Assembly (NCBI GenBank): GCA_963776505.1
Contig: CAVZNH010000067.1
Coordinates: 62,001-126,000 of the forward strand
Direction: 5' to 3'
DNA: 64,000 bases
Source of the DNA: JAMXLO01 sp963776505
GTDB lineage: Bacteria > Pseudomonadota > Alphaproteobacteria > Acetobacterales > Acetobacteraceae
Made by a program: the position numbers and the translations under genes. The number at the start of each line of letters is the position of its first letter. Within the stretch, counting starts at the first letter, position 1. This document shows, one piece after another, positions 28,573 to 40,514 of the stretch. Below the pieces are notes generated by a model. That model ran no database searches. It was not told the DNA's origin and saw nothing but the letters and a program-made list of their open reading frames with translations.

Positions 28573-29040
28573 ATGAACAGCAAGATCCTCGGCGCTTTGG
28601 CCGCCGTCGCCCTGTTGGCGGCGTGCGCGGATAAGAACACGGGTGCCTCGACGGGTGCGGGCGCGGCAACCTCGGGTCCAGTCCCGGGCAGTCAGGAGGA
28701 CCTTGTCGCCAATGTGGGTGACCGTGTCTTTTTTGACTTCGATCGCTCGACGCTGAAACCGGATGCGCGCGCGACGCTCGATCGGCAGGCGGGTTGGCTC
28801 GCCAAGTATCCTCAGGTCAACGTGCAGGTTGCTGGCAATACCGACGATCGCGGAACCGAGGAGTACAACCTCGCGCTTGGCCAGCGTCGCGCCAACTCCA
28901 GCCGTGATTATCTCGTCGCTCGCGGCGTTGCCGATTCACGGATCAGCACGATCAGCTATGGCAAGGACCGCCCGACAGCTCTGGGCGACAACGAGCAGGC
29001 CTGGGCGCAGAACCGCAATACCATCACCTCGGTTCGCTGA
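28573..29040 (+). CDS. pal: Peptidoglycan-associated lipoprotein Pal
   Basis: A 155-aa outer-membrane lipoprotein: signal peptide ending LLAAC (lipobox), a short linker, then an OmpA-like peptidoglycan-binding domain with VFFDFDRSTLKPDARATL and NTDDRGTEEYNLALGQRR. It anchors the outer membrane to the cell wall and interacts with TolB. ATG 28573 gives a compact signal peptide; the upstream ATG at 28531 would precede the signal with 14 residues. Confidence 0.95.
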   Translation: MNSKILGALAAVALLAACADKNTGASTGAGAATSGPVPGSQEDLVANVGDRVFFDFDRSTLKPDARATLDRQAGWLAKYPQVNVQVAGNTDDRGTEEYNLALGQRRANSSRDYLVARGVADSRISTISYGKDRPTALGDNEQAWAQNRNTITSVR

Positions 29041-29178
29041 ACCCAGCGGGTCCCGAGCAGGCGGATTGACAGCGGGCTGGCGGCCCAACGCCGCCGGTTC
29101 CGCTCCGCGTGGTGTTGGCCACACGACCGCCCATGTCTGGCATCATTGGCGATCCAGTCGGCGGCGTGGAGAGTGAGA

Positions 29179-30057
29179 ATGAGCAGGGCGTCGGCAACGC
29201 GGCTGATCGTGACTTTTGTCCTGCTGGCCTCGGCGATGCCGGCGGTGGCGCAGGTCGAGAGCCGCGAGGGGATCGCGTTACAGAACCAGATCCTTGAACT
29301 GCGGCGCCAGATGCAGATGCTGCAGGACCAAGCGGGCCGGGGAGGCGGGAGCCCGACCAATCTCGGCCGCACCGCGTATCCACAATCATCGACCGGCGGC
29401 AGCGACCTCGTGGCGCAACTGCTGTCCCGGGTCGATGCCCTCGAGGAGCAGGTGCGTCAGTTGAGGGGACGAGTTGACGAGACACAGAACGAGGTGCAGC
29501 GCCAGGGTGCCGACCTGGGCAAGCGGATCGACGACATGGCATTTCAGGCCCAGAACCCTCGGGGTGGGCCGCCCCCTCCGACAGCGTCGCCACAGCCTGG
29601 TAGCCTGGCAATGAAACCGCCGACTTCCTCGCTCGGTGCGCCAGCGGCTGCGCCGTCTTTGTCGGCGCGCCGGACGCCCGAGCTCGTGATGCAGGAAGGC
29701 AACGCTGCTCTGGCTCGGCGCGACTATTCGGCAGCCGAACAGGCAGCGCGTGAGGTGCTGACCAGCAATCGCGCCTCGCCGCGAGCCTATGACGCGCAAT
29801 TCCTGCTTGCCCAGGCGCTGATAGGCCAGCACCAGTATTCGCAGGCCGCGATCGCCTACGATGACACCTACAACAGGTCGAGAAAGGGCGCGCATGCCCC
29901 CGATGCCCTGCTCGGACTGGCCAATTCGTTGACCGCCATCAACGAAAAGAAAGCGGCCTGCGATACCCTGGCGAAACTGCATGGCGAATATCCCAGCCCG
30001 CGACCCGATATCCGCGATGGGATGGCCGCCTCCAGTCAGCGCGCCGGTTGCAGGTGA
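29179..30057 (+). CDS. cpoB: Cell-division coordinator CpoB (YbgF)
   Basis: A 292-aa periplasmic protein: signal peptide (LIVTFVLLASAMPAVAQ), an N-terminal coiled coil (QNQILELRRQMQMLQDQAG and VDALEEQVRQLRGRVDETQ), a Pro-rich linker, and three C-terminal TPRs (YSAAEQAAREVL, YSQAAIAYDDTY, ALLGLANSL) with AACDTLAKLHGEYP. CpoB couples peptidoglycan synthesis to Tol-driven constriction. ATG 29179 follows GAGAGTGAGA. Last gene of the tol cluster, overlapping tilS. Confidence 0.9.
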   Translation: MSRASATRLIVTFVLLASAMPAVAQVESREGIALQNQILELRRQMQMLQDQAGRGGGSPTNLGRTAYPQSSTGGSDLVAQLLSRVDALEEQVRQLRGRVDETQNEVQRQGADLGKRIDDMAFQAQNPRGGPPPPTASPQPGSLAMKPPTSSLGAPAAAPSLSARRTPELVMQEGNAALARRDYSAAEQAAREVLTSNRASPRAYDAQFLLAQALIGQHQYSQAAIAYDDTYNRSRKGAHAPDALLGLANSLTAINEKKAACDTLAKLHGEYPSPRPDIRDGMAASSQRAGCR

Positions 30058-31242
30058 CCGGCCGCAGGTCAGTGGTCACAGACCGGGAATTTGCCGCCCG
30101 CATGGCAGCGCTAGGCCCGTTCGAGCCGGCACCGCGGATTGCCGCCGGTGTATCAGGCGGTGCCGACAGCATGAGTTTGGCTTTGCTGGCCCACTCCTGG
30201 GCACGGCGGCGCGGCGGATCGTTGCTGGCGCTTGTGGTCGATCATGGCCTCCGTGCTGGGTCGGGTAACGAGGCGACGGAGGCGGTAGGGCGCCTTGGCG
30301 AGCGAGGCATCGCGGCAAAAACTCTGGTCATCCAAGGCCTTGGACGCGGTCCTGGGCTCGCCGAGCGAGCGCGGCACGCTCGCTTCGCGGCGCTGGAAGC
30401 GGCGTGCGCCGAGGCGGGCATATCTGCACCTGCTGCTCGGACATCATGCGGGCGATCAGGCAGAAACCCTGCAAATCCGAGCGCTTGGCGGCAGCGGTCC
30501 AGCCGGCATGGCCGGGATGGCATCGCTCGTTGAGACGACAAATCTGCGCTTGCTGCGTCCCCTTCTGACCGTGCCGCCGGCGCAATTGCGCGCGACGCTG
30601 ACATACGTCGGAGTGCGGTGGTGCGAGGACCCGTCGAACGCCGATACGGCAGCGCTGCGTCCGCGACTGCGTCTACTGCGGAGTGACAGCGAAGGTTCTG
30701 GCTCTGCGACGGCCGCTCTGGTTGCTGCCGCCACGGCGTCCGGCCACCTGCGCGCCGAGCAGGACAGGCGTGTCGCCTCCACGCTGGCAGAATGTGTTGC
30801 GTTGCGGCCAGAGGGCTTTGCCATGCTGTCGGGGCAGCCGATCGCGCCCGGTGTTCTTGCCGCATTGGTGCAGACAATCGCTGGGGCGCCATTTCCACCC
30901 GCTACCCGGGCTGTCTCTGTCCTTGCCGCCGCACCCAAGCCGGCGACCCTGGCAGGCATCCGGCTCGTGCCGGCGGGTCGGCTGGGAACAGGCCTGCTGG
31001 CGGTGCGTGAGCCGGCTGGCATGGCATCGCCAATCCCTGCACAACCCGGCGCCATCTGGGACGGGCGCTTCCGCCTCGGTGCCGAGACGCGGGTGCCGTC
31101 AGGCGCGACTTTGGGCGCGCTGGGGGACGATGCGGCACGATTCCGCCGGCTCTCGCCGCTTCCGTCGGCCGTGCTGCGGTCCCTCCCGGCCGTCCGATGC
31201 GGTTCCGTACCTTCTCGCGGTGCCACATTTGCCCTATCCTGA
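30048..31242 (+). CDS. tilS: tRNA(Ile)-lysidine synthetase (one +1 frameshift)
   Basis: About 398 residues with the PP-loop ATP site AAGVSGGADSMSLALL, VVDHGLRAGS and, after the frameshift, LLLGHHAGDQAETLQIRALGGSG and LRPLL, all classic TilS. It attaches lysine to C34 of tRNA-Ile(CAU) so that it reads AUA. The break near 30417 disappears if one G of ggg is removed (GAG GCG GCA TAT). TilS is essential in bacteria that decode AUA this way, so a real knockout is improbable. The start is uncertain: TTG 30048 or GTG 30054, both overlapping cpoB. Confidence 0.9.
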
Positions 31243-31432
31243 CCGTAATGGATGGGAGTGCTTCCCAGTGCTATTCAGCCCGCCCGCGACCGGCAGCCGC
31301 CGCGCCGTTTTGGTTTGGGGATGCATGAAGGACGCTGACACCCTATGTTGACGTAAGCTGATACGGCCGGTTCACCTTTCGTTGCCATTCCGGCTGGCAT
31401 CGTGTGCACCGCGTGGACGTGAGCAAAGATAG

Positions 31433-33361
<1,929 letters not shown>

Positions 33362-33606
33362 CCCGGAAGCCCAACGACGAGACGGGGACAAGCCTCCACG
33401 GCTGCCCCAATGACGTTTACACCCTGGGCTTCGATCCGATGGCCAAGTTCACGGGTCACGTCCGCTGTAACCTAATCGTAGCGCGCGACGACATGCCTGG
33501 AACCTTGCAGGCGATACGGGCTTGTCAGACATTGGCATCGTGATTGTGCTTCCATTGCTAAGTCGATACATGCAACATGTCTTTCGATAGGTAAGGCGAA
33601 CGATCT

Positions 33607-34959
33607 ATGGCGTGCGTGAGACAATTGTTCGGAACCGATGGTATCCGCGGCACGGCAAACTCCGACCCTATGACCGCCGAGATGGCGCTCCGACTGGGTC
33701 AGGCTGCCGGTCTGCTGTTCACCCGCGGCAGCCACCGCCATCACGTCGTGATCGGCAAGGACACGCGGCTGTCCGGCTACATGCTGGAGCCAGCGCTCAC
33801 GGCGGGCTTCATTGGAGCAGGCATGGACGTGACCTTGGTCGGTCCGCTGCCCACCCCAGCGATCGCAATGCTGACCCGCAGCCTGCGGGCCGATCTCGGC
33901 GTGATGGTATCCGCGTCGCACAATCCCTACGAGGACAACGGCATCAAGCTGTTCGGTCCGGACGGCTTCAAGCTCAGCGATGAGACCGAGAGCGAGATCG
34001 AAGCCCTGATGGCCAGCGATATGAGCCAACGCCTGGCGGCGCCCCCGTCGCTCGGCCGCGCCACTCGCCTGGACGACGCCGCCGGGCGTTACATTGAGTC
34101 GGCCAAGGCGAGCTTCCCGCGCGGCCTGCGCCTGGACGGCCTCAAGATCGTCGTCGATTGTGCGCACGGAGCGGCCTACCGCGTGGCCCCGACCGTGCTG
34201 TGGGAGCTTGGCGCCACCGTGGTCCCGCTCGGGGTCTCGCCCGACGGCTTCAATATCAACCGCGACTGTGGCTCAACGGTGCCGCAGTATCTCTGTGCCC
34301 AGGTCGTGGAGCACGGAGCGCAACTCGGCATCGCACTGGACGGCGACGCAGACCGGTTGCTGATTGCCGACGAGAAGGGTCAACTGATCGACGGCGACCA
34401 GATCCTGGCGCTGATCGCGCGATCCTGGGCCACCAGCGGTCGGCTGCGTGGCGAGGGCATCGTCGCGACGGTTATGTCCAACCTCGGGCTTGAGCGCTTC
34501 CTCGCCGGCCACGGGCTGACAATGGACCGCACCCGGGTGGGCGACCGCTATGTCGTCGCGCGCATGCGTGAGACAGGTATGAACCTGGGCGGCGAGCAGT
34601 CCGGGCATGTGATCCTGTCGGACTTTGCCACGACCGGTGACGGTCTCCTGGCCGCATTGCAGGTCCTCGCCGTTATCGTCGAGCAGCAGCGCTCGGCGCG
34701 CGAAGTCTGCCGCGTGTTCACGCCATTGCCGCAATTGCTGAAGAATGTCCGCTTCACCGGCGCCTCGCCGCTGCTCAACAAGAATATCCAACACGCCATC
34801 GCAGCTGCACAGGCAACGCTGAATGGCTGTGGCCGCCTGCTGATCCGAGAGAGCGGCACCGAGCCCCTGATTCGCGTCATGGCGGAGGGCGAGGACGAGG
34901 CGTTGATCAGCCACATGGTCGATGACCTGTGCGAGACGATCGCCGCAGCGACCCAGTGA
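33607..34959 (+). CDS. glmM: Phosphoglucosamine mutase
   Basis: A 450-aa enzyme converting glucosamine-6-phosphate to glucosamine-1-phosphate for peptidoglycan and LPS. Motifs: N-terminal LFGTDGIRG, active-site phosphoserine loop VSASHNPYEDNG (Ser about 104), metal loop LDGDADRLLI, sugar loop GGEQSGH and phosphate loop RESGTEPLIRVM. It follows ftsH after 245 bases; in many proteobacteria folP lies between these two genes, and it is missing here. Confidence 0.97.
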   Translation: MACVRQLFGTDGIRGTANSDPMTAEMALRLGQAAGLLFTRGSHRHHVVIGKDTRLSGYMLEPALTAGFIGAGMDVTLVGPLPTPAIAMLTRSLRADLGVMVSASHNPYEDNGIKLFGPDGFKLSDETESEIEALMASDMSQRLAAPPSLGRATRLDDAAGRYIESAKASFPRGLRLDGLKIVVDCAHGAAYRVAPTVLWELGATVVPLGVSPDGFNINRDCGSTVPQYLCAQVVEHGAQLGIALDGDADRLLIADEKGQLIDGDQILALIARSWATSGRLRGEGIVATVMSNLGLERFLAGHGLTMDRTRVGDRYVVARMRETGMNLGGEQSGHVILSDFATTGDGLLAALQVLAVIVEQQRSAREVCRVFTPLPQLLKNVRFTGASPLLNKNIQHAIAAAQATLNGCGRLLIRESGTEPLIRVMAEGEDEALISHMVDDLCETIAAATQ

Positions 34960-35004
34960 TGCAGGCTGACGTCTTCGGCAGACAATGTGGCCGCCAGTCA
35001 GGCC

Positions 35005-35742
35005 TCAGAAGGGCAGCAGGATATCCATCAACTGCTGGCCCCAACGGGTGTGTTGCACCTCGGTGAGTTCCCCGCGCCCGCCATAGGCGATCCGGGCCTC
35101 AGCCATACGGTCATGCAGCACGGTGTTGTCTGACGCGATGTCCTGCGGCCGGATCACGCCAGTCACCTGCAGTTCGCGTAGCTCGCTGTTCACCCGGAAT
35201 TCCTGCCGCGCCGACACTACCAGGTTCCCATTGGGCAGCACCTGCGTCACCACGCCGGCAAGCCTGATAGTCACCACCTCGTTGCGCTGAATCTGCCCCG
35301 ACCCGCCGTTGTTATTGCCGCTGCCCACGTTCAAGATCTTCGACGGATCGGTAATCGTCTTCGGTAGACCCGCTTGCAGACCGAAGAAGCTCGCCAGACT
35401 GCCGGTCTCGGCGCTGCTTCTGGTTGTCGTTGTGGCGTTCTTCATGTTGGCCGTGTCGTTCATAGCGATCAGGATGGTGACGATGTCGCCCACCTGCGCC
35501 GCGCGCTGATCCTTGAAGAAGGCACGCGAGCCGGACCGCCACAATGAGTTCGCCTCATTCGGGGTGGGCTCTCGCGCCGGCATTGGCATGCTGACAGGCC
35601 GCCACGTCGGATCCTTGGTCGGATCCGATGTCGGCGTCATCGCCGGCGCGCGCCCGACCTCGGACAGGCGGGAAAGCGATCCACAGCCAGCCAGGACCAT
35701 ACAGGCGAGCGCGGGCGCCAACAGTCGAACGGCTTGCTTCAT
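35005..35742 (-). CDS. flgH: Flagellar L-ring protein FlgH
   Basis: A 245-aa outer-membrane lipoprotein with signal ending VLAGC (lipobox), the conserved NEANSLWRSGSRAFFKDQRA, VGDIVTILI, and C-terminal LVVSARQEFRVNSELRELQ and GRGELTEVQHTRWGQQLMD. It forms the L ring through which the flagellar rod passes. It overlaps flgA by four bases. Last gene of the flgF-flgG-flgA-flgH operon, convergent with glmM. Confidence 0.95.
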   Translation of the reverse strand: MKQAVRLLAPALACMVLAGCGSLSRLSEVGRAPAMTPTSDPTKDPTWRPVSMPMPAREPTPNEANSLWRSGSRAFFKDQRAAQVGDIVTILIAMNDTANMKNATTTTRSSAETGSLASFFGLQAGLPKTITDPSKILNVGSGNNNGGSGQIQRNEVVTIRLAGVVTQVLPNGNLVVSARQEFRVNSELRELQVTGVIRPQDIASDNTVLHDRMAEARIAYGGRGELTEVQHTRWGQQLMDILLPF

Positions 35743-36687
35743 CGCGCGCTCACTTTCAGCGGCATCGCGCTCGGCGCGACACGCACGCGGCCAGGCCCGG
35801 TCACCTCCGCCTCGATCACCGCGTGCGATACCGGATTGAGTATGCGGATGCGCTCACCGATCGCACCGGCCTCCATCGCCTGGCCCTGTGCGGTCAGTAC
35901 GATCCCGGGACTGTCGAGCATCATCAGGACGGTGGCACCCTTTTGCACCATGGACGGGCGCATCAGTTCGGCCTCTCCGAGTGGCGCGCCGCCGGCAATC
36001 TGCCGCTTCGTCTGCATGCCGACTGCGTCAGCGATCCTGTGCACCACCTCGCCGTGGATCAGTGAGGTGTGCACGCGCGCCACGTGAACGTCCTCGGTGC
36101 GCAGAACGCTGCCTGCCGGCAAGCGCGCGGTGGCGACCGGCACTTCGATCGTGTCATCCACCTTGCCTGCGAGGCGCATGTAGATTGGTTCCATGGATTC
36201 ACCGGCAACCGAAAGCATTGCGGTGAACCGACCGGCATTGGTGTCGTAGCTAAGGTCGGACACTACTGGCCGTGGATTTGATCTCGAATGGCACGAGTGG
36301 CGGCGAAAAGTCGGCCAGTTCGATGTCACAGTCAGGCGACGTGCCGCCTTCGATCAGGGCGCTCCTCAAAGCATCCAATACATCCTCGCGCTGCAGCGGA
36401 CGGCCGGGCCGATCGAGCACCGCGCGATCAGCCGACGATGCCGGCCGCCAATCCACACCGAATTGCCGTGCGATGGCGCCAAGCTGCGCCGCCTCCACGA
36501 CAATGCGTCCGCCCGCGCCCGGCCCAGGACCCAGCACACGGTTGGCATTGGCGCCCGCATCTTCGAACAGATCTGACAGCCGCACGGTCGGCGCGTGCAG
36601 CGTTGTCACCGTGCGCAGCGTCGCGGACTGCGCAGTCGTGCCCACAAGACAGATCGCCAGAACGGCGAATGGCAATCGGATCATCAT
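35739..36687 (-). CDS. flgA: Flagellar P-ring assembly chaperone FlgA (one +1 frameshift)
   Basis: About 315 residues: signal peptide (FAVLAICLVGTTAQSA), an N-terminal region (DLFEDAGANANRVLGPGPG), and a C-terminal SAF domain with VPVATARLPAGSVLRTEDV, ARVHTSLIHGEVV and MVQKGATVLMML. The frame breaks near 36275 between VPFEIK and PRPVVSDLSYD; one extra T accounts for it. FlgA is the periplasmic chaperone for P-ring (FlgI) assembly. Gene order flgG-flgA-flgH is as expected. Confidence 0.88.
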
Positions 36688-36688
36688 G

Positions 36689-37474
36689 TCACCGCAGGTT
36701 GGTCAGGGTGGACAGCATGTCGTCGCTTGTGGTGATCACCTTGCTGTTCATCTCGTAGGCCCGCTGTGCGGTGATCAGATTGGTGATCTCGCTGACGACA
36801 TTCACATTGGACGTCTCGATGAAGCCTTGCATGACCGAGCCAAAACCGGGCGAGGCAGGATTGCCGGTGACCGGCTGTCCAGATGCGGCAGTCTGCAGAT
36901 AGAGGTTGTCGCCTTGAGCATCCAACCCGGCCTCGTTCGGAAACACCGCCAGCTGCAGCTGACCGACAGTCTGCGGCGCGGTCTGGCCGCTTATCGTCAC
37001 CTGCACCTGGCCCGACTGGTTGACGGTCACGCCGGTGGCGTTCGATGGGATCTGCACTCCGGGCTGCACCACATAACCGTCCGCGGTGACGATCGTGCCG
37101 TCGGCCGCCAGGCCGAACGTGCCATCGCGCGCGTACGCGGTGTCGCCCGACGGCAGCGTCACCTGGAAATAGCCATTGCCCTGGATCGCCATGTCCAGCG
37201 TGTTCGACGTCTGCTGCAGGTTGCCCTGCTCGCTTATCCGATAGATCGCCGCCGTCTTTACGCCGAGCCCGACCTGCGCTCCTGACGGCACCAGCGTGCC
37301 GGTATCGGAGCTGTTGGAACCGACCCGGCGAAGGTTCTGATAGATCAGGTCCTGGAACTCCGCCCGACGGCGTTTGAAGCCGGTCGTGGTCATGTTGGCG
37401 ATATTGTTCGAGATCACCTCGACATTGGTCTGCTGCGCCTGCATCCCCGTGCCGGCTATATCGAGCGAACGCAT
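36689..37474 (-). CDS. flgG: Flagellar distal rod protein FlgG
   Basis: A 261-aa rod protein. N-terminal rod motif AGTGMQAQQTNVEVISNNIA and YQNLRRVGS, then GVKTAAIYRISEQGNLQQT, and a C-terminal TSNVNVVSEITNLITAQRAY followed by NSKVITTSDDMLSTL. Secreted by the flagellar type III apparatus without a signal peptide. The length matches FlgG. The start has GGAGATCC-type site upstream and lies 12 bases after flgF. Confidence 0.95.
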   Translation of the reverse strand: MRSLDIAGTGMQAQQTNVEVISNNIANMTTTGFKRRRAEFQDLIYQNLRRVGSNSSDTGTLVPSGAQVGLGVKTAAIYRISEQGNLQQTSNTLDMAIQGNGYFQVTLPSGDTAYARDGTFGLAADGTIVTADGYVVQPGVQIPSNATGVTVNQSGQVQVTISGQTAPQTVGQLQLAVFPNEAGLDAQGDNLYLQTAASGQPVTGNPASPGFGSVMQGFIETSNVNVVSEITNLITAQRAYEMNSKVITTSDDMLSTLTNLR

Positions 37475-37486
37475 GTCGGGATCTCC

Positions 37487-38230
37487 TTAGCTCTGCTGCT
37501 GCGTCAGCAACTTGTCGATCGCTGACTGTTCTCGGTCGCTCTCGGCCTGGATGAACTGGGTCATGAACTGGAATTGTCGCTCGCCATCGATCATTCGGGT
37601 CATTTCGAGCACCGGCTGAACGTTGGAGTCCTCAATCGAACCCTGCACCAGACCGGGTGAGGTCACCGGCGCTGTGGTCGAACCAGAACTGAACAGCGTG
37701 TCGCCCTCAGCCGCGAGCTGCATCGGATCGGTTGGTTGCACCACGCCCACTTTGGCGAGCTGGCCATTCTCGCTGGACACGGTGCCGTCGCCCGCAATGC
37801 TGATCTGCGTATCGGCAGGCGACAGCGTGATAGGCTGCCCGTTGTTGTCCAACACCGCGTTGCCGGCGCTGTTGGCCATCGTTCCGTCGGGCATCAGGCC
37901 GAAGCGGCCATCGCGCGTCAGGCGCGGCCCGCGCGCTGTTCTGACGGTGAAGTATCCGTCGCTGGTGATGCCGAGATCGAACGGATTGTTGGTATGCGTC
38001 AGCGTGCCCGCGCGCAGGTCGCGCCAGGTCGCACGGTCCTGCGTATACGCGATGCTGCGGTCGCCTTGCGGCACGTCGGTGCCGCGCTGCCGACTGAGCC
38101 AGTCGCTGAACTGCATGCGTTCGGTCTTGAAGCCTGGCGTGCTCGCGTTCGCGATGTTGTCCGCGATCACATCCATCACACGCTGCTGTGCGACCAGACG
38201 AGAGGCGGCGACGTTGCTGACGATTTCCAT
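37487..38230 (-). CDS. flgF: Flagellar proximal rod protein FlgF
   Basis: A 247-aa rod protein that begins MEIVSNVAASRLVAQQRVMD and continues with VIADNIANASTPGFK, typical of alphaproteobacterial FlgF. The C-terminus has GSIEDSNVQPVLEMTRMID and an extended coiled segment. First gene of the minus-strand flagellar operon; the intergenic 38231-38441 must hold divergent promoters for this operon and for fliL. Confidence 0.93.
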   Translation of the reverse strand: MEIVSNVAASRLVAQQRVMDVIADNIANASTPGFKTERMQFSDWLSRQRGTDVPQGDRSIAYTQDRATWRDLRAGTLTHTNNPFDLGITSDGYFTVRTARGPRLTRDGRFGLMPDGTMANSAGNAVLDNNGQPITLSPADTQISIAGDGTVSSENGQLAKVGVVQPTDPMQLAAEGDTLFSSGSTTAPVTSPGLVQGSIEDSNVQPVLEMTRMIDGERQFQFMTQFIQAESDREQSAIDKLLTQQQS

Positions 38231-38441
38231 GTCCGCGCTGTCGCAAGCAGCATGCCATTCGCCGCTGGGTCACGGTCGCGCTGACCCCACTTGGCAAGTC
38301 GTGGTGGACCGGCACAACGCCGGCCCTGAGGTGGTAGGAGACGTCCGGCACTGATTGCCCCACCCGGCCGAAATTGCCGGGCAAAGGTTTCTTAACAGCT
38401 CCCTGTCATCCTGCCGGTGCAATAGGTCAAAGGAGCAGCCA

Positions 38442-38927
38442 GTGGCCAAGGCCGCGGCAGCGGAAGAAACCAGCAAGCCCGACGAAGCACCCGAACAACC
38501 GGAGCCAGAGAAGTCGGGCGGTCGGCGCAAGCTGATCCTGCTCGCCGTCCCTGTCGCGTTGTTGGGCGTCAGCGCTGGCCTGTGGTTCTCCGGGGTCCTG
38601 CCGCGCCTGCTCGGTATGCAGCACGCCGAGACGCCCACCGAACAGGCCACGCCGCCAAAGCCCATCTATGTCGATCTGCCGGAGCTGATCGCCAACCTGA
38701 ACAGCAATCCGCAGCGGCCGAGTTACGTGAAACTGACAGCGCGTCTCGAGGTGCAGAAGCAGGAAGACGTGGAACGCGTGAAGGCCGCCATGCCGCGGCT
38801 GCAGGACCTGTTCCTGACCTACATGCGTGAAATGCGCCCGCAGGAGCTGCGGGGCTCCGCCGGCACCTATCGCCTGCGTGAGGAACTGATCGCGCGCGCC
38901 AACTTGCCGCCGCCCCGGCGCGCATAA
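38442..38927 (+). CDS. fliL: Flagellar basal-body protein FliL
   Basis: A 161-aa single-pass protein: acidic Ala/Pro-rich cytosolic tail, membrane helix LILLAVPVALLGVSAGLWF, and periplasmic domain with YVDLPELIANLNSN and SYVKLTARLEVQKQEDVERV. FliL rings surround stators and assist torque generation. GTG 38442 is chosen because AAAGGAG lies 8 bases upstream; the longer frame from 38355 has no ribosome site. Confidence 0.9.
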   Translation: MAKAAAAEETSKPDEAPEQPEPEKSGGRRKLILLAVPVALLGVSAGLWFSGVLPRLLGMQHAETPTEQATPPKPIYVDLPELIANLNSNPQRPSYVKLTARLEVQKQEDVERVKAAMPRLQDLFLTYMREMRPQELRGSAGTYRLREELIARANLPPPRRA

Positions 38928-38958
38928 CCGACGTTCTGTTCACCCAGATGCTGGTCCA

Positions 38959-40038
38959 ATGAGCGACGCGCCCGACCAACCTCAGTCCGACGAAGAACTG
39001 GCTGCGGCGTGGGGTGCAGAGGCCGCGGGTGACGAGACCGTGGGTGACGAGGCTCAGCCGACCCAACCCGCGCGCGTGCTGAACCAGGCCGAGATCGACA
39101 GCCTGCTCGGCTTCGACGAAGGTACCGCCGGCGGCGAGAATCGCAGCGGGATGCAGAAGATCATCAGCTCGGGTCTCGTCTCGTACGAGCGCCTGCCGAT
39201 GCTGGAGATCGTGTTCGACCGGCTGGTGCGCATCATGTCCACCTCACTGCGCAACTTCACCTCGGACAATGTCGAGGTAGGCATCGACAACATTCTGTCG
39301 CTGCGCTTCGGCGACTATCTGAACTCTATCCCGCTCCCGGCTATGCTCGCAGTGTTCAAGGCCGAGGAGTGGGACAACTACGGCCTGATGATCGTCAATT
39401 CCGCGATGATCTATTCTATCGTGGATGTGTTGCTGGGCGGCCGCCGTGGTACCGCGGCGATGCGCATCGAGGGCCGCCCCTATACGACGATCGAACGCAC
39501 CCTGGTTGAGCGGCTGATTCAGGTGGTGCTGGCTGATCTTTCCGCCAGTTTCGACCCCCTCTGTCCGGTCACCTTCCGTTTTGAGCGGCTGGAGGTGAAT
39601 CCCCGCTTCGCCACCATCAGCCGATTGTCGAATGCAGCGGTGCTCGCGCGCCTGCGCATCGACATGGAGGACCGCGGCGGTCGTATGGAGTTGCTGCTGC
39701 CATACGCCACGCTCGAGCCGGTGCGCGAACTGCTGCTGCAGCAGTTCATGGGTGAGAAATTCGGCCGTGATTCGATCTGGGAAACCCATCTCGCCGAGGA
39801 ATTGTGGAACACCGAGGTCGAGCTGGACGTCGTGCTGGACGAACAGATGATGCGGCTGTCCGATGTAATGGCGCTCCAGCCCGGCAATCGCATCCTGCTC
39901 AACACGGCGCTGAGTGCGCCGGTATTGGTGCGATGCGGCACGGTGCCGCTGTTCGAGGGCCGCGTCGGTCGCCGCAAGAACCGCATCGCCGTGCGCATCG
40001 AGCGTGAAGTCCAGCGGCTGCAGCAGACCGAGCGCTGA
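38959..40038 (+). CDS. fliM: Flagellar motor switch protein FliM
   Basis: A 359-aa C-ring protein. The N-terminal CheY-P docking motif LNQAEIDSLLGF lies near residues 34-45; the CheC-like middle domain includes LEIVFDRLVRIMSTSLRNF and the C-terminal SpoA domain has MALQPGNRILLNTAL. It switches rotation direction on CheY binding. The same type of xQxxIDxLL motif recurs at the C-terminus of CheZ four genes downstream, consistent with a shared CheY ligand. Confidence 0.96.
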   Translation: MSDAPDQPQSDEELAAAWGAEAAGDETVGDEAQPTQPARVLNQAEIDSLLGFDEGTAGGENRSGMQKIISSGLVSYERLPMLEIVFDRLVRIMSTSLRNFTSDNVEVGIDNILSLRFGDYLNSIPLPAMLAVFKAEEWDNYGLMIVNSAMIYSIVDVLLGGRRGTAAMRIEGRPYTTIERTLVERLIQVVLADLSASFDPLCPVTFRFERLEVNPRFATISRLSNAAVLARLRIDMEDRGGRMELLLPYATLEPVRELLLQQFMGEKFGRDSIWETHLAEELWNTEVELDVVLDEQMMRLSDVMALQPGNRILLNTALSAPVLVRCGTVPLFEGRVGRRKNRIAVRIEREVQRLQQTER

Positions 40039-40082
40039 CCGTATTGGCAGTTTCCTAACACTACTGCGGGACAATCGCGGCC

Positions 40083-40514
40083 ATGGAGTTGATCCTCGAA
40101 CTCGTGTTGGTCGCACTTCTCTCGGCAACCCTGTTTCACGCCGTGCGTCTGGAGCGCGCCCTCGGCGTGCTGAAACGCGATCGTGTGCAGTTGCAGGAGC
40201 TGATCGCCGGATTCAATGCCAGCACGCGCCAGGCGGAGATCGGCATCGAGCGACTGCGGGGCGCCGCCGACGGCGCTGGTCAGCAGATCGCTCGTCAGGT
40301 CGATGCGGCGTTGTCGCTCAAGGACGACCTTACACTGTTGATAGAACGTGGTGGCCGTCTGGCTGATCGGCTGGAAGCGCTCGTGCGTGCCGGCAGACCG
40401 CTCGCCAGTGAAGCACCGCGATTGACTGTTGTCTCCAATGCAGATGCCACGGAGCCGCGCGTGCGAAGCCAGGCCGAGCGCGACCTGTTGAAGGCGCTGA
40501 GGATGGCAAGATGA
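40083..40514 (+). CDS. DUF6468 flagellar-cluster protein
   Basis: A 143-aa protein with an N-terminal membrane helix (LILELVLVALLSATLFHAV) and a long cytosolic coiled coil (RALGVLKRDRVQLQELIAGF to LIERGGRLADRLEALV). This matches the DUF6468 family found between fliM and motE in Rhodospirillales. The role is unknown; topology suggests a membrane-tethered component near the switch or stator. It overlaps motE by four bases. Confidence 0.75.
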   Translation: MELILELVLVALLSATLFHAVRLERALGVLKRDRVQLQELIAGFNASTRQAEIGIERLRGAADGAGQQIARQVDAALSLKDDLTLLIERGGRLADRLEALVRAGRPLASEAPRLTVVSNADATEPRVRSQAERDLLKALRMAR

